DNA of 64,000 nucleotides, taken from the NCBI GenBank assembly GCA_963969395.1, contig OZ017798.1, forward strand, positions 7,060,173-7,124,172, given 5' to 3'. The DNA comes from Pseudoscleropodium purum (lineage: Eukaryota; Streptophyta; Bryopsida; Hypnales; Brachytheciaceae). Below, in pieces: positions 27,011-39,989 of this stretch (the stretch's first letter is position 1; every line of letters begins with the position of its first letter). A program made the position numbers and the translations under genes. The notes under the pieces were generated by a model, which ran no database searches, was not told the origin of the DNA, and saw only the letters and a program-made list of their open reading frames with translations.

Positions 27011-28086
27011 ATCTTGTCGTTAGTTTAAACTTTTTTGGAGAATCACATACATAAGCCTATATTTGCTATAATTCACTTAGATAATATGCTTATGTACACA
27101 TGTAGATTTAGAGAAATAGAAAACAATAATTCTAAAGACATTGCACACCTTAATATACTTGGTGCTGCAACATAGTTGTACTGCCATCACCAAAGATGTA
27201 GACAACCTATAAGTAAAAATTTGACAATGCCATCATCCAAATTGAGAGCAAGATCAATTATGTTAAATACACAAAAATGCAAGTGGAAGTATCATTCAAG
27301 TGTCAAAAAATGCTATATACAAGGAACCTACAAATTGAATTCTATAAATTCACAACGACTTTTCACAATCATGTGATAAAAAAAATCCTAAGATTGATAT
27401 CTTATGGTTCCTTGTTTTTATAAAATAAAGGTAGTACAACCTAATTCTAAGTCACCAAATCTTTATATTAAATATAAGAATTTTCTAATGTATCCTTTTA
27501 ATTAGTTAATATCCTTTGTTACATATAATACCTTCAATTTGGTATTTTGTACCTATTCTTAGAATTAGCTTAGGTTTGTATATATTATTAGTTGAAGTTG
27601 ATAATCAAACCTTGTGTTTGTGTATACTCACATTGTGTCTAATAAATGTTTAGTACCTCCCCCTACTAATGTGCATAAAGAAGAGAATATTGGAGTGATA
27701 GTTTCAATTAAAAGTCTTTGATTGTAGTATGAAGAACATTGGAGCTTTTACTCTTTAATCAATGCTAAAGATGTAGAAATCGATTATTTTAAATGGCCTT
27801 TAAATTTCAAGAAAAAACTTCATACCTCTTATTTAACTTGATCAACACCAACAACTTCTATCTTTTTACCTTTAGGTTGCTACCTTTTGTCACACATTCA
27901 AGATATATGGTCCAATAATTTTTTCAATGTTTGTGTTTCAATATGAAATTAGAATAATATTTATTATTCTTATAAATTGCAACTACCATTCAATTACTTG
28001 AAATGGCCCCTAGAATAACTACTATCACAAGCTTGTTGAATTTGAGTTTTTTTTCTCAAAAGTTAACATTTAGAACTTACATTTTA

Positions 28087-28813
28087 GGATTGTTGTAAGA
28101 AACACCTATTGTTTTTGTTTCAAAACGGCCTAATTCAACAAGTTATATGACTTTTGAAATGAATTTTTTTTAAATAAAATAAATTATGCATAATTTATAA
28201 AATATTAAAGATAATGCGTTTGTAAAAATTGAGACCTAGAAATTGTTTATCTCTAAAAGTTATACACAAAATAGAGCAATGGAAAATGCCAAGAAAATGA
28301 ATTCTAGGATGTTTGCATTTTAGAAAATTATAAAAAAAATTCAATAAAATAAAACAAAAAATGATCATTTATTTCACTTGAAGGTGCTCTTTCTCAACTA
28401 TTTGCATCTTTGGGAAAAAAAATGGTGTTCTTTACACTTGTGCAGAGGTACTACACTTTGAATACATGTGGAAGGTGTACAATTCACTATTTAAAAAATC
28501 TCTTCTCTTCAAGCTTGTGTAACTCTAATAGGAATCTTCATATCCTAAATTTGACCTTTAGATTCAGATTTTTGTGCCAAAAATAGGACTAATGTTTTGT
28601 AAAAGTAGACATCCAATTGATTGTTTCAAAAATAATAAACCAATTTTTTTTTTAAATAGAAAAATATCTACATATCTACAACTACCCTATGTACCTTTAG
28701 TTCAATTTTATATTAAAATTGATGTGCCATGCAAAAGTTATAAGCAAAAAATCAATTTTCCAAAGTCACTTGAAAGGGACAAAAACAAAGACAAGTGTTT
28801 CTTGCAAATACCC
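28087..28813. mobile_element. ~727-bp element of the GGGTCATTG-TIR family
   Basis: The left end contains TTGTAAGAAACACCTATT (from 28094) and the right end TGTTTCTTGCAAATACCC (28796-28813), inverted relative to each other. The body is shared with 20820-21100 and with 45335-46003. A short frame at 28574-28858 has no recognisable domain and runs past the element end, so I do not call it a gene. Confidence 0.65.
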
Positions 28814-29019
28814 TTAAAAAGAATTATATGGATTAACTTGAAAATGGTAATACACTAATAGTGCAAGGCTACAAGCAAGGAATGTTGTTGCATGAGTGTA
28901 GAACATAAAGTGGAAATTTCAATTCTTTTTTTTGTTGAATTTAGAATTTAGATAAAGTAAAGGCCTATGATTATAAGTGTTGAGGTCCTTAAATTGTACA
29001 AGAAATTGGTGCACACAAT

Positions 29020-29565
29020 CTAAATGGATGTGAAGCCAAAATAATTCTATGAAAAAAATTTGACTTTTCGAGTCATATTTGTTGTATTTACAATTTAATA
29101 TTAAACTTATGACACAATGGAAGTACAAAAATAACTTCATTTGAATTAGAAATCAATGAAATAAAAAAAAATCATTAGTTTTTTGAATCTTCCCATTCAA
29201 ACTAAAACAAATAAATCTGCACAAATTTCATCACACTACATTTGACAAAATTTATGGCCTCTATTGTAATATCCTTCATGAGCAATAAGTTCACTTGCTA
29301 TTATGATGAAGATTAAAAACTAGTACATGAAGGTGAAAAAGAAAAGTTTATAAACTCATCTCCACTATATGCTAATGAGGTAACTACCAACAAATATTCA
29401 AAACATGTAGTTTGAAATGGCATTTATATTTTATATAGATAAATAATATAAGTTAACTAATAACCAAGCATTTTGGGGGAAGGAATTAAGCAAAATGTTT
29501 TAGGTTAGTGACTCACTAAGTTATTTTCATTGTAATTGCATTCCTTAGTCATAGCTTGTTGAATT
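29020..29565 (-). repeat. Dispersed repeat F3, copy 2 (inverted relative to 7.9-8.4 kb)
   Basis: The reverse complement matches 7870-8430 through its whole length, including the ATAGAATTATTT, CATTGATTT and CATGTACTA anchors. Edges are approximate because divergence is high. Confidence 0.65.
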
Positions 29566-29569
29566 ATTA

Positions 29570-31435
29570 GACCCTAAACTATAAAATTGAATTATTAATT
29601 ACAATTGTATATTGAGTGTGTAATAGATAGGAATATCCATTAAGTCCATTTTCAATGATCATGTTGTGTTTTCTTTTGATTTCCTATAAATAAATGAATT
29701 TAATAATTAAAGTTTATTACAACGTACTAAACTAATTGAACCCTCGAGGATTCAATTTTTTAATTCATTCATACATTAAAGCTATAAAAATAATAGATAA
29801 AGAGTTCTAAAATTCATATTGTAGCTTCCTAGTAGCTTGGTTAAAAAATAAATAATTACAAGCATGTGCCTAAATTTTTGGGAAATTATTAACCTAGTTT
29901 GTCCATATATGTATATTAAGAGATTTTCTAACTTATAGAAATTGAACTTACTCTACAATCTTGCATCTCTTCTTTGTCAACATCTATAAACATATATTGC
30001 AATTTTTTTACCTTACTATTTTGACAATTTTAAAGCACAATCTCTTACAAATAAAACATGTCTCTCATGTACAACAAACCCTAACACTTAACAAAACTCC
30101 AACATGCAAAGTAGACGGTTGAGGGTTTAGAGGTGAAGACAAAGGTTTAGATAAATTCAATCACATTAAATGAAAGTAGCAACAACCATCCCAAAATTAT
30201 AAGAATGCTAATTTGAATGAATGCCTAATTTATTTTAATTATAATTTAAAAAAATACAATTTTAATATATATATTTTTGGGTTGCCTAAGTTTTTTTGCA
30301 CTTCAATTAATTACTAAATAGAAAGTTGCCAAAGTTTCTAAAAGCTATAATAATAACTTAACTCAACTATTCATTTAAAAACAAAGTGATATGTATTTTG
30401 CTTAAATAAAGGCAACCTTGACAATTTGTAACACATTTCTGATTATGATACCTCTAAAGTTATTGTAGTGTTTTTATTTGTGTCTCAAATACGAGGAAGA
30501 TTGAATGTATAGTGCAAGGTAATTGTGCACTACAATGTCCACATTTGGGGGATGCATTATTGTATGCATGAAGCACTTGATTTGCACTAGTTTTGGACTA
30601 AGTAATACATCTTTGCACCAAAATTTGCACTAGAAAATCTACTCCATTTTGCCACAACTACTTTATGATCTTTATTAAAAATTTGAAGAAATTTTCCACC
30701 TCATAATTTGTATAAAATGCACACTAGAAAAAAATGGGAAATATTCATTTTGAAATCTTTATTTAAAGTCCAATCAAAGACTTTGAACATCAAAATTAAA
30801 TTTAAAAAAAATTAAAAAATCCTAAAATAATTTTACCTTAAAAAATGAAATTCTTATGAAGGTAATTTATCTATATTAAAAAATCCAATTTTTCCAACCA
30901 TTACCAATGAGATTTCTAAATTTAATATGTATGATGCATCGTGATGAAGCACCCTTTTGTCTTTTTTTTCTTCATTTAGTCTATGTAGAGATTATTTCAT
31001 TGATTTTTTCAATGTGATTATCTATTTTGAATAGGCCCAATTTGCTTCTATCTCAAATTTAATAAATATTTAATGAAATAAAATTTTAAAGTTCTTAAAA
31101 CAATGTATAATAGTGCATTGTGATAGAAAATTTGGTTTACCATAGTATACAAATAGCCTATATGAAATTCAAATTTGATTCATTTGATTTGAATTTTGAG
31201 TCCATTGTTTCATTCAATATTTAAATAAAAAATGCAATAAAAAAAATTTCCAAAACATTAGAGAGATTGTATTAAATTGAATATAAGTTTGTATTTATAA
31301 GGTTTCAACTAGTTAAAGAGACCATATTTCATCTTTTTTTAAAACAACTTGTAATTTAATTGTCTCCTTATATATCAACTTCCAACATCTAAATTTTTTA
31401 TTTTACAACTTCTTTGAATTGATTTAAGCAATTAC
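29570..31435. other. AT-rich stretch, no gene recognised
   Basis: The region has poly-A and poly-T runs and no open frame worth naming. No repeat pairing was spotted. Confidence 0.4.
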
Positions 31436-31439
31436 ATCT

Positions 31440-31930
31440 TTAGGGATTCAATTAGTTTAACCCCTAAAGTTCTATAACTATATTTTCACCAAAAACGCTA
31501 AAAAAATGTCATTTTCAATCTACATCCTATGATTTTATTTTATTTCAAAAATATTGAAAATTGAGTAAGGTAAAGGACTTCAAAGTTTATTTTAAATTAG
31601 TGAATCCATAATTGCTCACAAGCAAAAAATCCTCATAACTTTTGACTTATTGATCAAAATGGAATGGTTCAAAGCTTTTCACGTATTTATAATTCTAGAA
31701 AATCAATTTCAATTTTTTTAATCTTGCCCGGACTATCCATTTACAAAATAAAATAAAATATCAGGCCATAATTTTTTACTTATATTTTCAAATGCTATGA
31801 AATTTAGTACATATGAAATATATTCCTTATTACTGCATTCTATTAAAATTTGGGCCAAAAATCTAGAAATCTCTAGTCATACATACCTTGCCCAAAATTG
31901 CTATGTAGCTGAAAAAACGCAAGATGGTCA
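31440..31930 (+). repeat. Dispersed repeat G, copy 2 (internally deleted)
   Basis: It shares CCTAAAGTTCTATAACTAT with the complement of 45290-45315, CAATCTACAT...AAATATTGAAAATTGAG with 19270-19320, and CCTCATAACTTTTGAC with the complement of 44700-44720. It lacks the middle part present in the 19 kb and 45 kb copies and has no (TA)n run. Confidence 0.65.
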
Positions 31931-31934
31931 ATAG

Positions 31935-33698
31935 GGTATGATGTGCTCCATTGAATATGAAATTCACTTACTTATTGGATGTCGAAGGAAAAACATGATA
32001 TGGATATTAGCACTAGTACAAATCCACCATGGGTTGAAATTATATATTGATGAAATTGTATTAAAACACAAATTGAGTTGAAACTAACATAGAATTAGCA
32101 CAGAATCAATTCAAACTGTCAATGGTGGGTTTATACTAGCAAGTGCAGAGATGGACTTGTGAGGTGTTTTTTTAACTGAATCTTTTGATTATTTGACATA
32201 AGTTTTGAAGTAAAAATTTACAGCACTGTGATGCATGCTTTTAGGCAAACAAATCCATAGTTTATGATGCATATTTCAACACATTTGAACATGCAAATAA
32301 CCTCTGAATCTCAAATTATGAGGAGAGCCTAGCTTATGAGATGATGATCTTCCAGTACTAGCACAGGAAACCCTAATCAAACTGTATTTCAAATAACCCT
32401 GCACCCTAACAAAGGTATAAAAATCCAGATGCTAACATAAAAATGCTGTAAAACAAATTCACTGTCCACACAATACATTCCATCATGGTTACTGCGTTGC
32501 ACACTGATGTTGCTTTTGAACAATCTATCATGCAGGAGGAACGATGGAAAGGGGTGGCAACCATGGATTGTCTTTGTGCTAACTTGTAAAATTGTAGCTT
32601 ATGTACAGTACATTCCATATTTAGTCAAGTGCAGGAATTCAGATTGCCAGGCATCAGTTTTTTAATGATCCTGAAATTGATGAGAACAAATTGTTCTTTG
32701 TACAAAAATCTGAACTTCCAGAACACATCATATGGCTCTAAAATATAAGTTAAATGCATTGTCCTATTCATCAAATATTTCAAATGCAAGGGTAGTAAGT
32801 AAGAAATAACAATGGCTAATAGGTTACAACCTATTAGTACTCTCTTTACAATGGCTAATGCAATTCTATGATCTCAATTTCTCCAAAAAATCAAATATTA
32901 TGAAGACTCAACATCATTTGCATGTCTCTTAAAATTGTGAATAATTCTATAAAGGTCAACTTCAATTTTTGTATACAATAATCTAAAATGATGTATACCA
33001 ACATGGCAACTAATAAGGCACAAAAACTTATTTTAGACTTCTTAGAAAAAATCAACAAAATTTAAAGTAATTTCAAATTATAGTGCATAAAAATGAGTTT
33101 TAGATACAACTAATTTTGGAATTCATTATCTTTCAAATCACAACTAATTCAATTTTTTTTAAACACAACAATACGACTTCTAGATTGAAAGCTTATGATG
33201 TTTGTTCATGAGAGTATTACAATTGTGAAAGTGATTTGAAGTCTTTCAATTCTCTTTTTACATATCAAATCTAAAAACTTGGTCACCAAACATAACAAGC
33301 ATAATTCCGATCAATTTTTAACTTCTCAAAATCTTTTCTACAATTAAAAATAAATAAAATTCTCTTCAAGATGCAATATATTTGAGGCTCATTTCCATGA
33401 ACTATCTCAACAATACAAAAAGTCAAGATTACAATGGACACCCTTGCATAAAATCATGAATAGAAAAATCAAAATCAAATTTTGATGCTAAAACTAGATT
33501 TCAAAAAGAATTTTTCAAAAATATAAATGACTAGAAATAACAACTTGGTTAGGTTTTATTTAACTTCAAAGTGTTGTGATAGCCTCAGCTCCTTTGCTTT
33601 TGGCTTCTTTCTCTCATCAGCCAGCCATGTCAGATCATTGGTCTCACCCCTCACTTGTGTCCCAAGTGGTTGCTCTCTTGTTGTTTTTGTTATTGAAT
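31935..33698. other. Intergenic stretch, no gene recognised
   Basis: A GC-richer patch at 32.38-32.64 kb has no supportable reading frame. The remainder is AT-rich without clear structure. Confidence 0.4.
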
Positions 33699-33845
33699 CA
33701 ATCCTTGTGGGTCTTTGTTGTGCCCGTAGGCCACTTGTGGTTGGCAGTTGTTGTTCCTTCCTTTTGCAATGCAATCCTTGTGGGTCTTTGTTGTGCCTGT
33801 AGGCCACTTGTGGTTGGCAGTTGTTGTTCCCTCCTTTTGCAATGG
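33699..33845 (+). repeat. Two-copy 73-bp tandem duplication
   Basis: The unit beginning CAATCCTTGTGGGTCTTTG at 33699 is repeated from 33772, with only about two differences visible. Near-identity makes this a recent duplication in an otherwise old, decayed landscape. Overlapping frames on both strands cross it, as expected for a stop-free duplicated segment, and I do not call a gene. Confidence 0.85.
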
Positions 33846-34619
33846 AATTCCATTTCATTGTTTCAAAAAAAGAAAGAAAAAAGTGTCATTGACACCAAAA
33901 TTTGTTGTCTCAAACATTTAAGAGTCAGTGTGTTGTATATTGCATACTGCAACTTCTGGATAGGGTATCTACTTTTGGACTTTGCCCATTGAAGCTTACG
34001 GTACGGTTGTTTAAATGAAATAGTTTCAAATCTATCACAATACTCAAGTTTGTTTGTCACTGTACTTTGCCAAAGAATAATATCTAGTCCCATGCGTGGC
34101 ACCAAATAATTGGTCTGCACAGTTCAATTGCTGTAGTTCAGCCACATCACCATTGTGAACCCTTCATAAAAGATTGGGGCTCTCCTTTGCACACCACTCA
34201 CTAAGTTAAAGAATCTGCCCAGTGCCATTATTTCCATTCTAAAAGACTTAAAAATTTTAAAAACTTGGTGGCAGAGTCCCATTGGTCTAGACGGCGACAT
34301 GCATCTATATGGACAAATCAGAAAAAAATCAGAAAAAATCCAATTTTTACTGTAAATAGCATTAGCATATGACCAACTGAAGTCTGAAGGTGGATAATAA
34401 ACTCTAGATATTGCTGAATCCCTTCACCGACCAGTGCAAAAATACAAGGATGAAAAAATGAGTTCATTTAAAAATGAACAAACATTCAATAACCTTGAAA
34501 ATGCAACATGTGGCTTGCCTGCACAAGTGAGAGTCGCAGCAAGCAACCAAGTGGTAGGAGGTCCATGTAGAGCTGCAACGTAAATTTGGGGAGGTGAAAC
34601 TTCCTGAAATATTTTTCAA

Positions 34620-34755
34620 TAATTTTTCTTTGAAAAAAATATGGAATTGGCATTTAAGCCAAGTCATTTCAAATAGTTTGGAGCTTTGTGGAATTAGTTA
34701 TAAATTTTCAAGTTGAAATGGCATAAGGTTCTAAAATCGCCCACCTCCTCAAATC
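34620..34755 (+). repeat. Dispersed repeat, copy 2 (partner at 16.46 kb)
   Basis: It shares ATGGAATTGGCA, GGAATTAGTTATAAATTTTCA and CCACCTCCT with the earlier copy and merges into the left arm of the next hairpin. Confidence 0.6.
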
Positions 34756-34827
34756 TACACTATTTGTACATTACTTGTACAACCAAAAAATAACATGTAC
34801 AAATAGTGTACATTTGAAGAGGTGGGC
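34739..34827. repeat. Hairpin with ~33-bp arms
   Basis: The left arm 34739-34771 (GCCCACCTCCTCAAATCTAC and onward) pairs with 34795-34827, with about three mismatches, around a 23-nt loop. The size resembles a very small MITE or a small-RNA-like foldback. The same left arm occurs unpaired at 16.57 kb. Confidence 0.75.
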
Positions 34828-34829
34828 AA

Positions 34830-37460
34830 TTCAAAGCATGAGTGCCTTTAGAATCTCCTACCTTACTTTGCATTGTTTTAGTCCCTTTCACTTAGCCCCT
34901 ACATTATTAGATCAATCCTAGATTCAATTGTTTTTATTTCTATATATAGACTCAAAATGTCAAAAACGTTGTAGGAAAAATTTCCAAGTTCTAATGATAT
35001 AAAAGAAAGATTATAAAAGAAATTTAAAATTTGAATTGAATTTTCTTAATTTCCTTTTAGCTATAGTTGAATGAGTTTTTAGTAATAAATTATCAAAGAA
35101 AGTATAATTTTTTAGTGCATTAATATATTTTAAGGGAGTATAAGTGTATAATAGACATTTTGTGGTCAGTTTCCTAAATTTCAAAAATGACCAAATTTTA
35201 GGTATTAAAAACTTCAACAATTCAAAATAGAATCCAAAATGAATGAGAATTTCATAAATTTTATAATTAAAAAAATAAGCTAATGTGTCAAAAATGTGAA
35301 ATTGTCAATTTGTGACTGCATTTTTGAAATATTCATAGTACGAAAACACTTAACATGTCTAAACTTGGAATATTTTAAGCCCAAACATTATTATCAATGG
35401 CATAATTTAGTGGATATTTTACACATTTAGATTTAATTGCCAATTCAAAGATCAAAAGTATTTGTATGAAAAAAGCATTATGTTTGTTAAATTAAGACTT
35501 TTGCATGAATGTGGGACCTTCTTTTTGAACAAATGGAACAACCATTGCATGAAAAAACCACGATACAAAACAACCAAGCCAAAGGTTGGACAATGAAGAG
35601 AAATGAGCACAAACTAAAAAAGAACTAAAATAGAGCTCAATGAATAAAGGAGGAGGGGCGATGCTATTCTAAACAACCTAGTCCCCATTTCTAATAGCTC
35701 AAACAAGAGAATGAATCAAAATACTATACGAAGTTATGCCAAATAGCATTGGCTTACTAGGGACAATGATGGGCTACCAAATTTGCCTTCACTTGTGCTA
35801 CATGACAAGAATCTAGTAGAGCATTCCAATGAACTTTTTGGGAAAAATCAAGAGGCCACCTAATATTGATTGAAAACCCTGTTGTTCTTAGAAATCTATA
35901 TGATCTACAAAGAAGAGTCCCTAGGAGGGTCCAAATGGTTTTGAGGCGATAAAATGTCTTGGAAAGGCAGATCCACAAAGACATTGGAAAAATTTAGAAT
36001 TGGTGACTTTGACCCCTTGGGATTCAAGCTATCAATTTTTGTACAATGGGTGAAGACAAATATATTCCAAACATTTACCATCTTTTTTTTTTCTTTTCAT
36101 TTCATTGGTTGTAGACTCTTATATTAATTATCTAACATTTATATTATATAAATTTTGAAGATTTTGTTTTGTAAATATTCAAAAATTCAAATGATATTAA
36201 GTAATTTTCACTATAAAAATGAACTTTTTTAATTCAAAAAACTATTGTTTGAAAAGGACTTGAACAAATTAGTAAAATCAACATTGTAAAAAGTCACCAT
36301 AATTTGAATTAGGTATTTTGAATTCTTGTAAAAATGAAAAATATTCAATTTACAATGAATTAAAAAAAATAGTTTATTAATTTAAATTTAATAATATATA
36401 AATTAATTAAATAGTTAAATCACCCATATGGTCATATGGTTATAATCTATAGATAATATTAGGGCTCCATTACTCTTTGCACTAGAAGAAATGACCCAAT
36501 TATGATTTTGATGCTTTATCACTAGATGATAAAATGAAACTATGACAAAAATAGTGGAATGAAACCATAAAAAAAATGGAAGAATGAAGTCATGATGGCA
36601 TTAACATAATTTCAAAGTTACGCATTTAAAAGAAATTCCATTTGAGTAATTTTGTCTATGATCTTAGCAATTGAGAGGAAACTAAAGATTCATAATTTGC
36701 ATGGTACTTGACTTGCTTTAGATATTGCCACAAATAATTTGCAAGTGAAGACTTGTCGTTAAGGTTGTGTGAGATTTGAATGATAGAAACCTTGAGATGA
36801 AAGAGCTAAGAAATAAATAAACTACTCTATAGCTAATGAGTTGAAGCTTTTTTGTTTATGTTTGCAAAATGGAGTTGAAGTTTGATGAAGAGTGTTTTGG
36901 AATTTTGTATGAATAGTAATTATGGTTTGGGATCTTTTGTATGTTTTTAAGTCACTTGATAGAAGAATGGATTATACAATTGTTTTTACAAATTATGTTT
37001 GGAGATAAATTGTGCATTAATTTGTTCTTTTCAATCCAAAGAATTTTGACAAAGATTATAGAATTAAAACCTTAGATCAAGTTTAGGTCAAGAGCAAGTC
37101 ATATTTAGGGTATGCAGTTTTAGGGGGATAGGATTTTTGAGCAAATTCCTCTTGAGCTCTACAAATTTCATATTGGAAAATTTTCAACTTGATAGGTTAT
37201 CCTTGAATAACTAGATTAATTTTGGTAGAAAAAGGGTGTGCTAGAAGGTGCCATTTTAGTTTCTCAGGATATTTTTGGGGAACATTTAAGGAATTGTGGA
37301 TGGAATTGTTGGAAAATATTAGAATGGTTGAATTGAATTTTTGAGTTTGGATATGGATCACATTGATGTTGCATTGCAACTAAGTAGCATGTAATAGATA
37401 TGTTTATTGTCTAAAGTAATTAGATGATGGTGAGATTGTATATTGTGAAAGATGACATTT
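34830..37460. other. AT-rich stretch, no intact gene
   Basis: A less AT-rich patch at 35.5-36.0 kb holds a 75-codon minus frame (35757-35984) without a recognisable domain. The rest is AT-rich with no supportable feature. Confidence 0.4.
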
Positions 37461-37465
37461 GTGAT

Positions 37466-37800
37466 TGCTAAATTGTTACAAAAACACCTGTTATTTACTT
37501 ATTTTTGGTCTCTTTTAATAAATATTGTTTCTTTTGGATTAAAGTTTTTTAAATAAAATAAAATACAGAAAATTTATGAACCATTCAAAATAATATGGAG
37601 TGAAAATTTAAGCCTAGAAAAATTTATCTTTCTAAAAAATCGATAGAAAATATTTAAAAAATATATACTTTGATGTTTGACATTAAGAAAATAGTAAAAA
37701 GAATTTCAATAAAATAATCTAAAAACTAGCCATTTTTTCTAACTTGCAAATGTTTATACTCAACCACTTGCATCTTTAGAAAAAAATTGTACTCTTTGCA
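37466..37800. mobile_element. Probable left part of a GGGTCATTG-TIR family copy
   Basis: Near 37476 it reads TTGTTACAAAAACACCTGTT, resembling the family left end. The body (AAATAAAATAAAATACAGAA...ATTTATGAACCATT...AAGCCTAGAAAAATTTATC) follows the same order as 45400-45500 and 28170-28250. A right end was not found. Confidence 0.45.
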
Positions 37801-37809
37801 CTTGTGGAA

Positions 37810-39985
37810 GGTAGATAGCAGTTCAACGTTTGATATCTTCAAAGACTACCAAAGCCCCCACCAACATTGAATATGACCTGATTTTCTAGAGTAAATTATA
37901 TTACTACTCATGAGAATGAAAGATGAACCAATTATCTCTAATCAAAGTAATCAATTATCATATAGTCCCAAGTCTGTTAACTGTCTTTTGGTCCGTAATA
38001 ATCCAACAACAGTCATTAACATTTAGCCAATTTCTAGCTTAAAGTTTTAACTATAAATCTTAAAATAATAAATAATAAGTATTGGACAAATGCATGGTAC
38101 AATTAACCATCTTTTGAACAAAAATTCAATACAAGTTGTTGCACTTTTAAGTTTAATGTGCATATTTGTTGAAAATACAAGTTTTTAAATCAACTTAAAA
38201 AACATATAGCTTATTACAATGAAAGATGAAATAAACCATGCATGTATTTCAAATATATATCAATAATAGAACAAATTTCAACATGTCAGAAATAGATTTA
38301 TCTTGAAGTTTTTTAATTTTTAATTTTATTATTACTTTGACCAATTTCTAGCTAAAATTTCATTATAGACATGATTCAAATTTAATGAAAAATTTTAAAA
38401 TTTATGAAAATTCAATTTTGAAAGAAAATCATTTTAAAAATCATCTAAAGTAATTCCACCAATTTTGTAAAATATTAAAAATATTAAAAATTTTCAAATT
38501 TTCATTACAATGCATAAATGGCAATTTTGTGTTTGTATGCATACAATTTTTTTGGCCATTTTTCCAAGAGAGTAATAAATTTCTAAGCTTTTGTAGGGAA
38601 TCAACGTAAGGTTTGAAATGGAATTATTATAATGGCTTTAGGACTCGAGTTGGTTTAGAAGTTGACTTGTGTTATTGTGTAGAATCTATTTGTCAAGTGC
38701 TAGAGTTTTATTGAGCTTGCTTTAGGCTTTTTACAAATTTGACCACACTCTAATAACTTTATATTTTTAAATTTCTATATATGATTTTTAGAATAATTTC
38801 TAATCATTCACCAAGTTCTACAAATATGATTTTGTTTTATGCCATTCCAATTATTATTACAAAAGTCATAGGATTCTTACTATTTCCATTTCTACAAGTA
38901 TGGACCAAAGATTAATGATTTTAAAATGACCAATTTTTTAGTTGAGTATTAAAGAAAAATGTTGAATGTTGAAAATAAGAGATGTATTCAAAGTGACCGA
39001 TGTTTTCATTAACAAATCAATATTATAATTAAATTTGCACTTGGACAATGAATAATTCTTCAAGACTTAAATAACTCTTAAAAGGTCAAATTTTATTTTT
39101 ATAAAAATAATACATATGTGGAATTAAGGAATATACAAATTATTTGATGCAACTTGTGAAGGAACTTGTGTGGCTTCAATTCATAGCTTTAATTGATTGG
39201 CCTTATGGTTCAAGTATGGCTAAGTTGTCACTACAGAAGATTTCAAACTTCAATTGGGTCATTTGATTGCATGAAATTGTGTAAATAGAAAAAATATTAC
39301 TCAATGTCTCACAAAGTCAAATTTTGTGCTTTGTCAGATTTTTAATTAAAAAAATATTTTTATTTATTTAAAATAATTATAATAATTTTAAAAATATTAC
39401 AAATATTCAATGGTTTTGCACATCTACTTAAAGTCAAACAACCTTCTATAGGGCCTAAGACTTTTTGTAATGTGGCTTCATTTCAATTTCAACCTAAAAG
39501 TTGCCACTAGAATTTATAAATTTTGTTTGAAAGTCAATTTTAAATTACAATATGATTCTAAATTGCATTTAAAAATAGATCTTTAGAATTTTAGAAATTT
39601 AAACTCATCCATCTTTTGTAGAGGTTAAGTAATTTATATAATCAACATTAAACTTTTTAAATATCCTATATTCAATATAATATTATAGATAAACTTAGGT
39701 TGTCATTTAAAAACTAAACCCAAGCTATTAGTAAAAGTTCGTTCCTAGGGAGGCTAATATAACAAGATTACATCTAATTAACTCTTAATAGGTCATTGCA
39801 ATTGTAGAATATTATAGAAAATATGCTCTTTAACCACATACATAAATAATTCTCCTCACGCGATGAAGCTAATTACTAAATTTCTCACTCCACTCTTAAA
39901 AGCCACAAGGGTTAAGAACTCTTTCAAATTGATGTTTAATTTTTATCTTTAAATCCTTTATCAACATCTTTTTATCTTTCCAGCT
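37810..39985. other. AT-rich stretch, no gene recognised
   Basis: There is no open frame with a motif and no paired repeats that I could identify. Confidence 0.4.
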
Positions 39986-39989
39986 TTAT

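Noticed and set aside
32500..32600. Copia-like reverse transcriptase scrap (EERWKGVATMD in a short plus frame)
   Set aside because: The resemblance is too short and loose, and no flanking integrase, RT or RNase H motifs were seen.
33556..33992. Overlapping 90-138-codon frames on both strands
   Set aside because: They result from the stop-free 73-bp tandem duplication and share no domain with known proteins.
35757..35984. LINE-like or other coding fragment on the minus strand
   Set aside because: A 75-codon frame without recognisable residues; nothing beyond composition supports it.
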